Shown here one piece after another: positions 36,393 to 45,625 of a stretch of 64,000 nucleotides of DNA. Below the pieces are notes generated by a model. It was not told where the DNA came from and ran no database searches. It worked only from the letters and a program-made list of their open reading frames with translations. The position numbers and the translations under genes are program-made. Source of the DNA: an uncultured Olsenella sp. (GTDB lineage Bacteria; Actinomycetota; Coriobacteriia; Coriobacteriales; Atopobiaceae); contig CASEQJ010000011.1 of assembly GCA_949290055.1 (NCBI GenBank), forward strand, positions 1 to 64,000, given 5' to 3'. Every line of letters starts with the position of its first letter. The stretch's first letter is position 1.

Positions 36393-36628
36393 TGAAGAGT
36401 TTTGGTGCTCTGCTCTGCAGCGCCACCGTGGTGGGCCTGGCCGGCGTTGCAGCCTACAAACTGTTACTGACCGACGAGGCTCGAGCGGCGTTGAGTCGCA
36501 GCGTGCGCGAAGTTAGAGATAGCGTCCATACGATCAATGAGAGCCTCGGAGAGCAGCAGAACAACGAGAAAGAGGCGCTCGACAACAAGCGTCGCACGAG
36601 CGAAATGTGGAGAGCTCTAGGGTACTAG
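36392..36628 (+). CDS. Small single-span membrane protein of the par operon
   Basis: No family recognised with confidence; faintly YtxH-like. One N-terminal membrane segment (ALLCSATVVGLAGVAAYKLL) is followed by an amphipathic helix and a charged tail. Length is 78 residues. ATG at 36392 overlaps the parB TAA (TAATG), so translation is probably coupled. Its place at the end of the par operon suggests a link to origin or membrane anchoring, which is only inference. Confidence 0.65.
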   Translation: MKSFGALLCSATVVGLAGVAAYKLLLTDEARAALSRSVREVRDSVHTINESLGEQQNNEKEALDNKRRTSEMWRALGY

Positions 36629-36643
36629 AACATACGTTCTATA

Positions 36644-37723
36644 CTACTTGGCCGAGCGCCCCTTGGCGAGGCGTTGCTTGAGCTGGCCGCAGGCGGCGTC
36701 TATGTCAGCGCCGCGCGAGAGGCGCACCGTAGCCTCCACGCCCACGCGTCCCAGCGCGCGGACGAAGTCCTCGGCGCGTGCGGGCGTGGAGGGGCGAAGC
36801 TTTGACCCCTCGACCTCGTTGAGCTGAATGAGGTTCACGTGGGCGAGCGTGCCCTCGCAGAAGTCGCAGAGCGCCTGGAGCTCGGCGTCGGTGTCGTTGA
36901 CGCCGCCAATGAGTGCATACTCGTAGGTAGGGCGACGTCCCGTCTTCGAGACGTAGGTTCCCATGGCGTCGTAGAGGTTCACGAGGGAGTACTTGCGGAC
37001 TCCCGGCATGAGCGCGTTTCTCGTCCTCTGAACGGCGGAGTGGAGTGAGACCGCAAGCGTGAACTGCTCCGGCTCGTTGGCAAAGCGCATGATCTGCGGA
37101 ATGACGCCGCAGGTGGAGACCGTGAGGTGGCGAGCGCCAATGCCGGCGCCGTCAGGGGAGTTGAGGCGACGAAGCGCGGCAAGCGTGGCGTCGTAGTTCA
37201 TGAAGGGCTCGCCCTGGCCCATGAGCACGACGCTCGTGACGCGCTCGCCAAAGTCGTCGCGCACGTGCATGACCTGCTCGTAGATCTCGACGTCAGTGAG
37301 CGACCTGGTGAGGCCCGCACCACCGGTGGCACAGAAGGCGCAGCCCATGGCGCAGCCGGCCTGAGTTGAGGCGCAGACCGCGAGGCGGTTCTTCGACGGC
37401 ATGCCGACGCACTCTACCGTGACGCCGTCCGAGAGGCGCAGAAGGTACTTGCGGCTTCCGTCCGCGGAGCTCTGGCGCGCGGGCTCCTCGACCGCGGAGA
37501 TCGTGAGGCGATCAGCGAGCTGCTCGCGCAGCGCCTTGGGGAGGTTGGTCATGTCGTCGAAGGAGCGCGCGTTCTTCGACCAGACCCACTCCTCGATCTG
37601 CTTAGCGCGAAACGCGGGCTGTCCCAGCGACGAAAGAAGCTCGCCGAGCTCTTTGCGCGTGAGCGTGTGGACGTCACGTCGCGCGTTCTTGTCGAATTCG
37701 GCGTTGTCGCTTGCGATCGTCAT
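36644..37723 (-). CDS. rlmN: 23S rRNA (A2503-C2)/tRNA (A37-C2) methyltransferase RlmN
   Basis: Radical-SAM methyltransferase of 23S rRNA A2503 and some tRNAs. The cluster motif CAMGCAFC is present, preceded by CVGMPSKNRLAVCASTQAG, and SLHSAVQRTRNALMPG and GVNDTDAELQAL follow. The conserved C-terminal cysteine is in IDAACGQLKQRLA. Length is 359 residues. ATG at 37723 has GGGGG upstream. It converges with the par operon and diverges from ddl. Confidence 0.96.
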   Translation of the reverse strand: MTIASDNAEFDKNARRDVHTLTRKELGELLSSLGQPAFRAKQIEEWVWSKNARSFDDMTNLPKALREQLADRLTISAVEEPARQSSADGSRKYLLRLSDGVTVECVGMPSKNRLAVCASTQAGCAMGCAFCATGGAGLTRSLTDVEIYEQVMHVRDDFGERVTSVVLMGQGEPFMNYDATLAALRRLNSPDGAGIGARHLTVSTCGVIPQIMRFANEPEQFTLAVSLHSAVQRTRNALMPGVRKYSLVNLYDAMGTYVSKTGRRPTYEYALIGGVNDTDAELQALCDFCEGTLAHVNLIQLNEVEGSKLRPSTPARAEDFVRALGRVGVEATVRLSRGADIDAACGQLKQRLAKGRSAK

Positions 37724-37822
37724 CGTTCCCCCGTCGTGTGTCACGTCCTTGGAGTATCCTCTTTCTGCAAGAGCTACCAGTTAGCGAGTCTAGCGCAAGA
37801 GAGCCGTGTCAAAGGGGCGTCG

Positions 37823-38785
37823 ATGGACAGAGAGCAGCTGTTGGAGAAGCGCGTCGTCGTGATCGGGGGAGGCTGGTCCGACGAGCGGGAGATCTCGCTC
37901 GAGTCGGCGACGGAGTGCCAGGGGGCGCTCAAGGAGGCGGGGTTCGCCACGGTTGACCTGCTCGACCTCGCCGCCCGGGACTTCATAGCCCGGCTCATGG
38001 GGGGCGGCTATGACGTGGCGTTCGTGGCCCTCCACGGCCGCTACGGCGAGGACGGCAGCGTCCAGGGCCTTCTCGACATACTGCACATCCCCTACACCTT
38101 CTCGGGCGTCGCCGCCTCAGCGGCCGCGGCGGAGAAGCAGATCGCGAAGGCGGTGTTCAAGGAGGTGGGGATTCCGGTGCCCGAGGGCGTTGACGTTCCG
38201 GCGGGCGTGGAGCTTTCCGAGAAGTACGTCGACTCGCTGGTGGAGAGCCTTGGCCTTCCACTCTTCGTGAAGCCGGCGGCCAACGGCTCCAGCTTCGGAA
38301 TCACGCGGGTGACCGAGCGTGCCCAGCTGAACGAGGCGATTGCCCAGGCGGGGGCCGCAGGAGGCCGCGTGCTGGTGGAGAGCTGCGTCGAGGGCACGGA
38401 GATCACGGTGCCCGTGCTCGGCAACGAGGACGCTCACGCCCTTCCGATCGTGGAGATCGTCACGGGTGCGGAGTTCTACGACCTCAAGGTCAAGTACGAG
38501 CCGTCCTCCATGCACCACGTCATTCCGGCGCGCCTGGAGGCCGGCGTGTACGCGCGCGCCCAGGAGCTCGCCGTTCGCGCCCACCGCGCGCTCGGCTGCC
38601 GGGGCTGCTCGCGCAGCGACTTCATTGTTCGCTCCGACGGCACGCCGGTGATTCTGGAGACCAACACCATTCCGGGCATGACGGCGCAGAGCCTGCTTCC
38701 GGACTCCGCGCGCCACGGTGGGATCGAGTTCCCCGAGCTCTGCACCCGATTCGTCGAGTACGCGCTCGAGGGCGGCTCGCGTTGA
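37823..38785 (+). CDS. ddl: D-alanine-D-alanine ligase
   Basis: Makes D-Ala-D-Ala for peptidoglycan stems. The ATP-grasp enzyme begins VVVIGGGWSDEREISLES, has VALHGRYGEDGSVQGLL, LFVKPAANGSSFGITRV, RSDFIVRSDGTPVILETN and TIPGMTAQSLLP. Length is 320 residues. ATG at 37823 follows AAAGGGG. Its stop overlaps the TTG start of the DinG-like gene. Confidence 0.95.
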   Translation: MDREQLLEKRVVVIGGGWSDEREISLESATECQGALKEAGFATVDLLDLAARDFIARLMGGGYDVAFVALHGRYGEDGSVQGLLDILHIPYTFSGVAASAAAAEKQIAKAVFKEVGIPVPEGVDVPAGVELSEKYVDSLVESLGLPLFVKPAANGSSFGITRVTERAQLNEAIAQAGAAGGRVLVESCVEGTEITVPVLGNEDAHALPIVEIVTGAEFYDLKVKYEPSSMHHVIPARLEAGVYARAQELAVRAHRALGCRGCSRSDFIVRSDGTPVILETNTIPGMTAQSLLPDSARHGGIEFPELCTRFVEYALEGGSR

Positions 38786-41721
38786 CGGGGTCCGCGGACC
38801 TGAGTCAGCTGCTGCTGCCGACGACCCCCGAGGAGGTGCGCGAGCGCTACCTGAGCCTCGCCGAGCGCGCCGTGACGGCCGACTTTGGCCCCCTCGAGGA
38901 GGACGTCGTGGTGCTCGACACCGAGACCACGGGCCTCTCCTTCAGTGACTGCCAGCTTATTGAGATCTCCGCGGCGCGCATGAGCGGCGGGGAGGTCATG
39001 GAGCGCTTCGAGACCTTCGTTGACCCGGGGCGCCCCATACCCCCGGAGATCGAGCAGCTCACCGGAATAAGGAGCATTGACGTTGCCGGGGCGCCCGCGC
39101 CGCGCGACGCGGTGGCCGCGCTCGCCTCCTTCGTGGCGGGAAGCCCCGTGCTCGCGCACAACGCGACCTTTGACAGGACCTTCGTGGAGGCGGTTCCCGG
39201 CGGCGCGGCCGTGAGCGGCACCTGGATAGACACCCTGGCGCTGTCGAGAATCGCGCTGCCGCGCCTCTCCACGCACCGTCTCGCGGACATGGCGGAGGCC
39301 TTCGGGTGCGCCTCGGTGACGCACCGGGCCTCGGACGACGTGGACGCCCTCTGCGGCATGTGGCGCATACTGCTGCTCGCCCTGTCCGACCTTCCCGCCG
39401 GTCTTCTCGCCCTGCTCGCTGACATGCACCCCGAGGTGACGTGGCCGTTCAGGCCGCTCTTCTCGTACCTGGCCTCGACCGCGGCGGACGGTGGCGAGCC
39501 GAGGCCCTTCTCGCTCAGGGAGCTGCGCGGGGAGCTGCTGCGCGACGCGGCCTCCGACGCCCGCGCCGACGCGGCGGAGCTCGAGCGCGTCACGGGCCCC
39601 AGTGCCGAGGAGGTCGAGCGCGCGTTTGCCGCCGGCGGGACAGTCTCGCGCATGTACGAGCGCATGGAGCAGCGCCCCGAGCAGGTGGCCATGGCGCGCG
39701 AGGTCGCCGAGGCGCTCTCCACCGGGACGCACCGGGCGATCGAGGCGGGCACGGGCGTGGGCAAGTCCGTTGCCTACCTGCTCCCCGAGGTGCTCTACGC
39801 GCGGCACAACCACGTGAGCGTGGGCGTGGCGACAAAGACGAACGCGCTCACCGACCAGCTCGTCTCGCACGAGCTTCCCTCGCTTGCCGCGGCGCTGCCT
39901 GGCGGCCTCACGTTCACGAGCCTCAAGGGCTATGAGCACTACCCCTGCCTGAGAAGGCTCGACCGCGCCGCTCGTGAGGCGCTCCCGCTGGGAGAGGTGG
40001 CGCACGACGGGCGCTCGGACAACGCCGTCGCGTGCGACATGCTCACGGCAATCGCGGTCACCTACGCGTTTGCGTGCCAGTCGCTCGAGGGAGACCTCGA
40101 CGCGCTGGGCATTCGCTGGCGCTACGTTCCCAGGGACATGCTGACGGTCTCCCCCGGCGAGTGCCTGCGCGGAAGGTGCCCGTACTTTCCCGGCGCGTGC
40201 TTCCTGCACGGTGCCCGCCGCCGCGCTGGCCGCTCGGACGTGGTCGTGACCAACCACTCGCTGCTCCTGCGCGACGTCGAGGCGGAGGGGAGAATCCTCC
40301 CGCCGATTCGCGACTGGGTTGTGGACGAGGCACACGGCTTCGAGGCGGAGGCGAGGAGGCAGTGGGCCGTGGAGGTCTCGGGCTCCGAGGCGCGCGACGT
40401 TTTCGAGCGGCTGGGCGGCACGCAGACCGGCGCGCTTCACGCGGCCATGGTCGACGCCATGCCGCGCGAGGGCTCGACGTTCGCGATCGGCCTGCTCACC
40501 AAGGCCGCGGCCTCTGTCGCTCGCTCCACGGTCGCCGTCGCGGACCTCTTCGAGGCCGTGCACGGCCTGCTCGCCGTCGCCCGCGGCGACGGGGGCTACG
40601 ACACGCTCACGCTGTGGCTGGACGACTCCGTCCGCAATAGCGAGGAGTGGGGCGCCGTGCGCGACGCCGGTGCCTCGGCGGCGGACGCGCTCGACGAGAC
40701 CGTGCGCGCGCTCGCCGAGGCCGCGGCCACGCTGGAGGCCCAGGCCCCGCAGCCCGCGGCCGACCTCGTCGAGCAGACGCGCAAGCTGCGCGACCTTCTC
40801 GCCGGCATACGGCTGATCTGCGACGGGACGGACGAGACCTACGTCTACTCCGCGCAGCTCTCGCGCTCCCGAAGGCGCATCGCGTCGGAGCGTCTGGTGG
40901 CAGAGAAGATCGACGTGGGCGCCGACCTCGCCGAGCGCTGGCTGCCGGAGGTGCGCAGCGTGGTGTTCACCTCCGCGACGATCGCGGTCGGCGAGGACTT
41001 CTCCCACTTCGACCGCGCCGTGGGCCTCGCGCGCCTTCCCGAGGGCGAGCACCGCGACGTGCGACTCGACTCGAGCTTTGACTTTGACTCCCACATGTCG
41101 GTCGTCGTCGCCTCCGACCTGCCCGCCCCGAACGAGCGCGGCTACCTTGACGCTCTTGAGGACCTGCTCTATGACGTGCACGTGGCCATGGGCGGCTCGG
41201 TGCTCACCCTCTTCACCAACCGCCGCGACATGGAGCGGCTCTACGAGGCCCTGCGGCCGCGGCTCGCCGCGGCGGGCCTCGACGTGGCGTGCCAGGAGCG
41301 CGGCAGCTCGCCGCGGCGCCTGCGCACCCGCTTCATGTCCGAGAAGACCCTCTCGCTCATGGCGCTGCGCTCGTTCTGGGAGGGCTTCGACGCGACTGGT
41401 GACACCCTGCGCTGCGTGGTCATTCCCAAGCTCCCGTTTGCGAGTCCGAACGACCCGCTCGTGCGCGAGCGCGACCTCCGGGAGGAGCGCGCGTGGTGGC
41501 GCTACTCGCTTCCGGAGGCGGTGCTCTCCGTGAAGCAGGCGGCCGGTCGGCTCATTCGCAGCTCCACGGACACCGGCGTGCTCGTGCTGGCGGACTCGCG
41601 CGTGGCGAGCAAGCGCTACGGGAGCCTCTTCGTAAAGTCGCTGCCGTCGAAGAGCGTCTCGCAGCTTGAGGCGGGAAACGTCGGGCGCTTCATTAAGATC
41701 TGGCGCGCGAGCCACGAGTAG
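38782..41721 (+). CDS. dinG: DnaQ-like exonuclease fused to DinG-type helicase
   Basis: Two activities in one chain. Residues 40-200 are a DEDDh 3'-5' exonuclease (VVLDTETTG, LAHNATFDRTF, HRASDDVDA). The rest is an iron-sulphur XPD/DinG helicase: Walker A IEAGTGVGKSVAYLL, cysteines around CLRGRCPYFPGAC, VVTNHSLLL, DEAH in WVVDEAHGF, and QAAGRLIRSS. At 979 residues it fits fused DinG of Firmicutes/Actinobacteria. It probably resolves unusual structures in repair. The TTG start overlaps the ddl stop (TTGA), so the two are coupled. Confidence 0.92.
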   Translation: MTGSADLSQLLLPTTPEEVRERYLSLAERAVTADFGPLEEDVVVLDTETTGLSFSDCQLIEISAARMSGGEVMERFETFVDPGRPIPPEIEQLTGIRSIDVAGAPAPRDAVAALASFVAGSPVLAHNATFDRTFVEAVPGGAAVSGTWIDTLALSRIALPRLSTHRLADMAEAFGCASVTHRASDDVDALCGMWRILLLALSDLPAGLLALLADMHPEVTWPFRPLFSYLASTAADGGEPRPFSLRELRGELLRDAASDARADAAELERVTGPSAEEVERAFAAGGTVSRMYERMEQRPEQVAMAREVAEALSTGTHRAIEAGTGVGKSVAYLLPEVLYARHNHVSVGVATKTNALTDQLVSHELPSLAAALPGGLTFTSLKGYEHYPCLRRLDRAAREALPLGEVAHDGRSDNAVACDMLTAIAVTYAFACQSLEGDLDALGIRWRYVPRDMLTVSPGECLRGRCPYFPGACFLHGARRRAGRSDVVVTNHSLLLRDVEAEGRILPPIRDWVVDEAHGFEAEARRQWAVEVSGSEARDVFERLGGTQTGALHAAMVDAMPREGSTFAIGLLTKAAASVARSTVAVADLFEAVHGLLAVARGDGGYDTLTLWLDDSVRNSEEWGAVRDAGASAADALDETVRALAEAAATLEAQAPQPAADLVEQTRKLRDLLAGIRLICDGTDETYVYSAQLSRSRRRIASERLVAEKIDVGADLAERWLPEVRSVVFTSATIAVGEDFSHFDRAVGLARLPEGEHRDVRLDSSFDFDSHMSVVVASDLPAPNERGYLDALEDLLYDVHVAMGGSVLTLFTNRRDMERLYEALRPRLAAAGLDVACQERGSSPRRLRTRFMSEKTLSLMALRSFWEGFDATGDTLRCVVIPKLPFASPNDPLVRERDLREERAWWRYSLPEAVLSVKQAAGRLIRSSTDTGVLVLADSRVASKRYGSLFVKSLPSKSVSQLEAGNVGRFIKIWRASHE

Positions 41722-41754
41722 GGCGCAGCCTGCTTATCAGACGAACTCGCGCGC

Positions 41755-41814
41755 TATGTCTGAATTCCGAGTCTTATATCTGAATTCAGATATAAGACTC
41801 GGAATTCAGATATA
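41755..41814. repeat. 52-60 bp palindrome upstream of the AlbA_2 gene
   Basis: A perfect 52-bp palindrome (41759-41810) with arms TCTGAATTCCGAGTC then TTATATCTGAA, extending imperfectly to 41755-41814. It ends about 40 bp before the AlbA_2 gene start. A near-identical palindrome lies just after that gene. Confidence 0.95.
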
Positions 41815-41852
41815 CTCATGGTGCGCAGACCCTCCAACCTATGGGAGTTCGG

Positions 41853-43508
41853 ATGTCTGAGGTGCCAAAGAGGGAGAACCTCACCATAGAGTTCAAGAGC
41901 GATAAAAAGACCCTCTCAGACTCGGTAATCATTGAGGAGGTTGTCGCCCTTTCCAACACAGACGGCGGGTCCCTCTACATTGGGGTGGAGGACGACGGGA
42001 CCATTACGGGTGCCCAGCCGACACACAGAGAGACCTCGCGGCTGGCGTCCCTCATTTCCGGAAGAACCGTGCCTCCGGTCCCCGCCCGCGTTGAGCTCGT
42101 CAACGAGGCGATGCCAGTGGTTCGCGTTAGCGTTCCAAAGTCCACCGCTATAGTCGCCACCTCGGGAGGCAAGATTCTCAGGCGCCGGCTCAAGCTTGAC
42201 GGCGAGCCCGAGACGGTCGCCATGTACCCGTTCGAACTCTCCTCGCGACTTTCTGACCTCGGTCGACTCGACTTTTCCGCACAGCCCGTCCCGGACGCTG
42301 AGCTTTCCGACTTTGACCCCGTCGAACTTGCCCGACTCCGCAGAATTGTCGACACGTACCGAAAGAGCGACAAAACGTTGCTCGACTTGTCAGACGAGGA
42401 GCTCGAGAAGGCCCTGGGCTTTGTGACGACCGTTGGCGACAAGAGCGTGCCTACGCTCACGGGACTTCTTCTTGTCGGCAAGACCGCGGCTCTTGAACGT
42501 CTCGTTCCCACCTCGGAGGCGGTGTTCCAGGTTCTGCAAGGAACTGACGTGAAGGCGAACGTCACCTATCGCGAGCCTCTCCTCTACACCATTGAGCAGA
42601 TCGTCTCCTCCGTCGAGCCGTGGAACCCCATAACCGAGGTTCCCTTCGGTCTGTTCAAAGACCCTGTTCCAACCTTTGATCGGGATGCTGTTCGCGAGGC
42701 CGTTGTGAATGCTTTTGGCCACCGAGACTATTCCATGCTCGGCAGGGTTCGGGTTGTTATCGACGACACGGGCCTCACCATTTCCAATCCCGGCGGCTTC
42801 ATTGAGGGCATTTCCATACGCAACCTGCTAACCGCAGACCCCCACGGGAGGAACCCGCGTCTTATGGACGCCTTGAAGAGGGTCGGCCTGGCAGAGCGCA
42901 CGGGACGCGGAATTGACCGAATCTTCGAGGGCTCTCTTATGTACGGGCGGCCGCTTCCCGACTACAGCGCCTCCTCGAGCAACCATGTGAGCGTCTTCAT
43001 TTCGAGGAGCAAGCCCGACGAGGCGTTTGTCTCAATGGTTACGAAAGAGAACGAGCGACGCTCAAGCCCCCTTCCGCTACAGTCCCTTCTCGTCCTTGAC
43101 GCCCTGAAACAGTGTCGGCGTGCAACGATCGAGGATCTCTCCGAGGACATTGACGTCAGTTCCACGCAGCTGCGACAGATTCTGGAGACGCTCACCGAGG
43201 CAGGTCTCGTCGAAGCTTCGGGACAGGGAAAGAGGCGCAGTTACATGCTTAGCTCGGGCGTCTACAAGAGGTCCGGAAAGACGACGGAGTACGTGCGCCA
43301 GACCGACATCGACAGGGTCCGCTACCCGGAGCTAATTCTCAAGCTCGCGAGAACTCGGGGGTCGATCACGACCTCGGACGTCGCGGACCTCCTCCATGTC
43401 GATCGCGACCGTGCCTACTATGAAATTCGCAAGCTCATAACCGACGGAAAGCTAGTCAAGGCCGCAAATGGTCCCAAGGCGTACTACACGCCCATAGGGA
43501 GACCCTGA
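41853..43508 (+). CDS. AlbA_2 (Schlafen-like) / HATPase / winged-helix regulator
   Basis: COG2865-type protein. Residues 8-125 form an AlbA_2 domain (LTIEFKSDKKTLSDS, VVALSNTDGGSLYIGVEDDG). Residues 275-365 form a HATPase_c_4 module (DAVREAVVNAFGHRDYS, LTISNPGGFIEGIS, RTGRGIDRIF). The C-terminal 170 residues contain two winged helices (ATIEDLSEDIDVSSTQLRQI and SITTSDVADLLHVDRDRAYY). Probably DNA- or RNA-binding. Length is 551 residues. ATG at 41853 follows GGGAG. It is flanked on both sides by 52-bp palindromes and has softer codon use than neighbours, suggesting transfer. Confidence 0.8.
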   Translation: MSEVPKRENLTIEFKSDKKTLSDSVIIEEVVALSNTDGGSLYIGVEDDGTITGAQPTHRETSRLASLISGRTVPPVPARVELVNEAMPVVRVSVPKSTAIVATSGGKILRRRLKLDGEPETVAMYPFELSSRLSDLGRLDFSAQPVPDAELSDFDPVELARLRRIVDTYRKSDKTLLDLSDEELEKALGFVTTVGDKSVPTLTGLLLVGKTAALERLVPTSEAVFQVLQGTDVKANVTYREPLLYTIEQIVSSVEPWNPITEVPFGLFKDPVPTFDRDAVREAVVNAFGHRDYSMLGRVRVVIDDTGLTISNPGGFIEGISIRNLLTADPHGRNPRLMDALKRVGLAERTGRGIDRIFEGSLMYGRPLPDYSASSSNHVSVFISRSKPDEAFVSMVTKENERRSSPLPLQSLLVLDALKQCRRATIEDLSEDIDVSSTQLRQILETLTEAGLVEASGQGKRRSYMLSSGVYKRSGKTTEYVRQTDIDRVRYPELILKLARTRGSITTSDVADLLHVDRDRAYYEIRKLITDGKLVKAANGPKAYYTPIGRP

Positions 43509-43526
43509 GGCGCCCAGCGTCTAGAC

Positions 43527-43578
43527 TCTGAATTCCGAGTCCTATATCTGAATTCAGATATAAGACTCGGAATTCAGA
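43527..43578. repeat. 52-bp palindrome downstream of the AlbA_2 gene
   Basis: The same palindrome as at 41759-41810 with a single changed base (C at 43541), which creates one mismatch in the stem. It starts 18 bp after the gene stop. Outer flanks GACATAG here and CTATGTC at the first copy are also inverted, so the whole segment 41754-43582 has inverted ends. Confidence 0.95.
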
Positions 43579-43597
43579 CATAGGGACACACGTCGCG

Positions 43598-44524
43598 CTA
43601 GGAGAGCTGCTCGCGCGCGTACTTCTCGACCAGATCCGTGACCTCGGCGTCGTCGCAGCGCGCCGCGCCCCCGCACGCGGCGAGCATGCGCGGCAGCCAC
43701 ATGCCCCCGTACCAGGGGGTCTCGGCGATTACGGGAACCTCGCCCTCGGCGCTGGTCACGCACAGGTCGTGCCAGGGGAGAAGGTCGAGGAGGCTCGCGT
43801 CGTCAAAGGTCACGCGCACCGTGCGCGCCCGGGTCCCTCCGTCTCTGTCGCGTCCCCCGTCCGCGCGCCGCCCCGAGGAGACCTCGGACATGCGGTCGAC
43901 GCGGAAGGTGCGCTCCGCGTCTCGCACGAGGTCGCGGGCGTCGAGAAACCACGTGTCGTCCTCGGACCTGAGGCCGAGGGGGGCCACGCGTCGCCGCTCG
44001 GGGCTGCGCTCGCCCGGCTTGAGATAGGAGAACTCGAGCTCCAGGCGCTCAGCTATGGCTCGCCCGCAGGCGGCGAGCGTCGTCGCGAGGGCGTCGGTGC
44101 CGCTCGAGCCGGCCATGAGGCGCCGAACGAGGTCCTCGTCCACGGGCTCCGCGGCCAGCGAGCTTTCGAGGGTGCTTCGCAGCGGGTCGACCGCGGGTAC
44201 GCCGAGGCGCTCGAGCGCCGCGGCGAGAGCGAGCGTCTCGTTGTGGCTGAGGCGGAGCCTCCTGCCGCGCGCCCCGCGCTCGGAGGCGAGCGTGAGCGCG
44301 TCGGCGTCCTCGACGAGCGGAAGGCCGAACCCGCCGACGAGCGTGGACGAGAGCACCAGCTCGACGAGCTTCTCCGCCCGCTCCGCGCTCACGCCGAGGC
44401 GCTCCGCCACGGCGTCGGTGCTGAGGGCGTCTCCGGCCTCGCTCAGGCTCGAGACGAGCGCGACGAGCTCGCGCGCCTCGTCGAGCGAGCCGGGCCTGCC
44501 GGGCCCCTGTCTCCTAACGGCCAC
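43598..44524 (-). CDS. WYL-domain regulator (PafC-like)
   Basis: Transcriptional regulator with an N-terminal winged helix (LSTDAVAERLGVSAERAEKL) and a WYL domain (LELEFSYLKPGERSPERRRV, then DDTWFLDARD and TFRVDRM). WYL domains sense ligands or nucleic acid. Length is 308 residues. GTG at 44524 overlaps the upstream WYL gene stop by 11 nt, with GAGGAGG inside that gene. The tandem pair resembles PafB-PafC, the actinobacterial DNA-damage regulator; no proteasome genes are nearby, so that equivalence is inference. Confidence 0.8.
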   Translation of the reverse strand: MAVRRQGPGRPGSLDEARELVALVSSLSEAGDALSTDAVAERLGVSAERAEKLVELVLSSTLVGGFGLPLVEDADALTLASERGARGRRLRLSHNETLALAAALERLGVPAVDPLRSTLESSLAAEPVDEDLVRRLMAGSSGTDALATTLAACGRAIAERLELEFSYLKPGERSPERRRVAPLGLRSEDDTWFLDARDLVRDAERTFRVDRMSEVSSGRRADGGRDRDGGTRARTVRVTFDDASLLDLLPWHDLCVTSAEGEVPVIAETPWYGGMWLPRMLAACGGAARCDDAEVTDLVEKYAREQLS

Positions 44525-45515
44525 CTTCGAGCACCTCCTCGAGGACGCGCGTCCACGCGCTGACGAGGGAGTCGGGCGAGAGGGGCCTGATTCCTGCCGC
44601 GATCGCCCAGCGCGCAGCGACCAGCTCGTCGCTGACCGCGACGGTCCAGACCAGCGAGCCCCCCTCACGGGCAAAGCTTCCCTGCATCCCCGCGGCAAGC
44701 CTCACGTCCTCCTCGTGCGCGTCGTCCACGAGCAGGCGCGCCTCGACGGTCGTTGGACCCATCTGAAACGGCAGCCGTCGCCAGTCCGTGGCGGAGAAGC
44801 CCTCGGGAACCGAGAAGAACGCGTCCTCGAGCGGGTCCACCGAGACGACGCGGTCGACGCGGTAGGTGCGCGGGGCGTCCCCCGTAAGCGAACCGTCGGT
44901 CGAGAGCCGCCCGGCGACCAGGTAGAGCGCGCCCCTGAGCGAGAAGAAGCCATAGGGGGCGAGCGTGCGCTCCGAGGAGGCGCCGCGGGCGTTGACGTAG
45001 GTCACGCGGGCGGCGCGGTGCTCGGCGAGGCACGCGCGCAGCGCCTCGAGCTCCCGAGAGGACCCCTGCTCGCGCGTTCTGGCTGCCGCGAGCGGCTCCG
45101 AGAAGGCGCGGGACACCTTGGCGAGCGCGAGGCGCAGGTCCTCGGCGAGCGGGAAGGACGGGTCGTCCACGAGTGGGCGGCAGGCGAGCTCGAGCGCGGA
45201 GGCGTCCGTCGGCGAGAGCTCGGGGCCGCTGGCGAACGAGTGCGCGTCGTCGGCCTCCCAGAGGGACTCCTCCCCGGGGACGCGCCGCTCGACGATGGTG
45301 ACCCCGCAGGCGGCGAGCGTCGCGCGGTCCCGCGAGAAGGCCTTCCTGAAGCTGTCGGGAGAGAGGCCGCCGTAGTGCGCCCGGGCGATCTCCGAGGACG
45401 ACAGCGGGGCGGTCGCGTTCATGAAGTCGAGCGCGAGGGAGCAGACCCGTCTCGCCCGGTCGTCGTCACGCGTGATCCTCACGGCACCTCCCGCTCCCCG
45501 CATGTTCCCGCTCAT
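44514..45515 (-). CDS. WYL-domain regulator (PafB-like)
   Basis: First gene of the WYL pair. The N-terminal winged helix is APLSSSEIARAHYGGLSPDS, and the WYL domain is ARVTYVNARGASSERTLAPY with ALYLVAGRL and RTYRVDRV. Length is 333 residues. ATG at 45515 has AAAGG upstream; ATG at 45503 is an alternative. The promoter must lie in the 110 bp before the divergent M28-like gene. Both WYL proteins probably act as a heterodimer, as in PafBC. Confidence 0.8.
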   Translation of the reverse strand: MSGNMRGAGGAVRITRDDDRARRVCSLALDFMNATAPLSSSEIARAHYGGLSPDSFRKAFSRDRATLAACGVTIVERRVPGEESLWEADDAHSFASGPELSPTDASALELACRPLVDDPSFPLAEDLRLALAKVSRAFSEPLAAARTREQGSSRELEALRACLAEHRAARVTYVNARGASSERTLAPYGFFSLRGALYLVAGRLSTDGSLTGDAPRTYRVDRVVSVDPLEDAFFSVPEGFSATDWRRLPFQMGPTTVEARLLVDDAHEEDVRLAAGMQGSFAREGGSLVWTVAVSDELVAARWAIAAGIRPLSPDSLVSAWTRVLEEVLEGGR

Positions 45516-45625
45516 TGAGCCTTTCGGTGTCTTTCCTGCGTGAAGCAGGGACAAGACGTATACTCTTTTAATTGTATGCACCGGGCGTGACGACGTTTGC
45601 GACACTTGTGAAAAGGATGCTTCAC

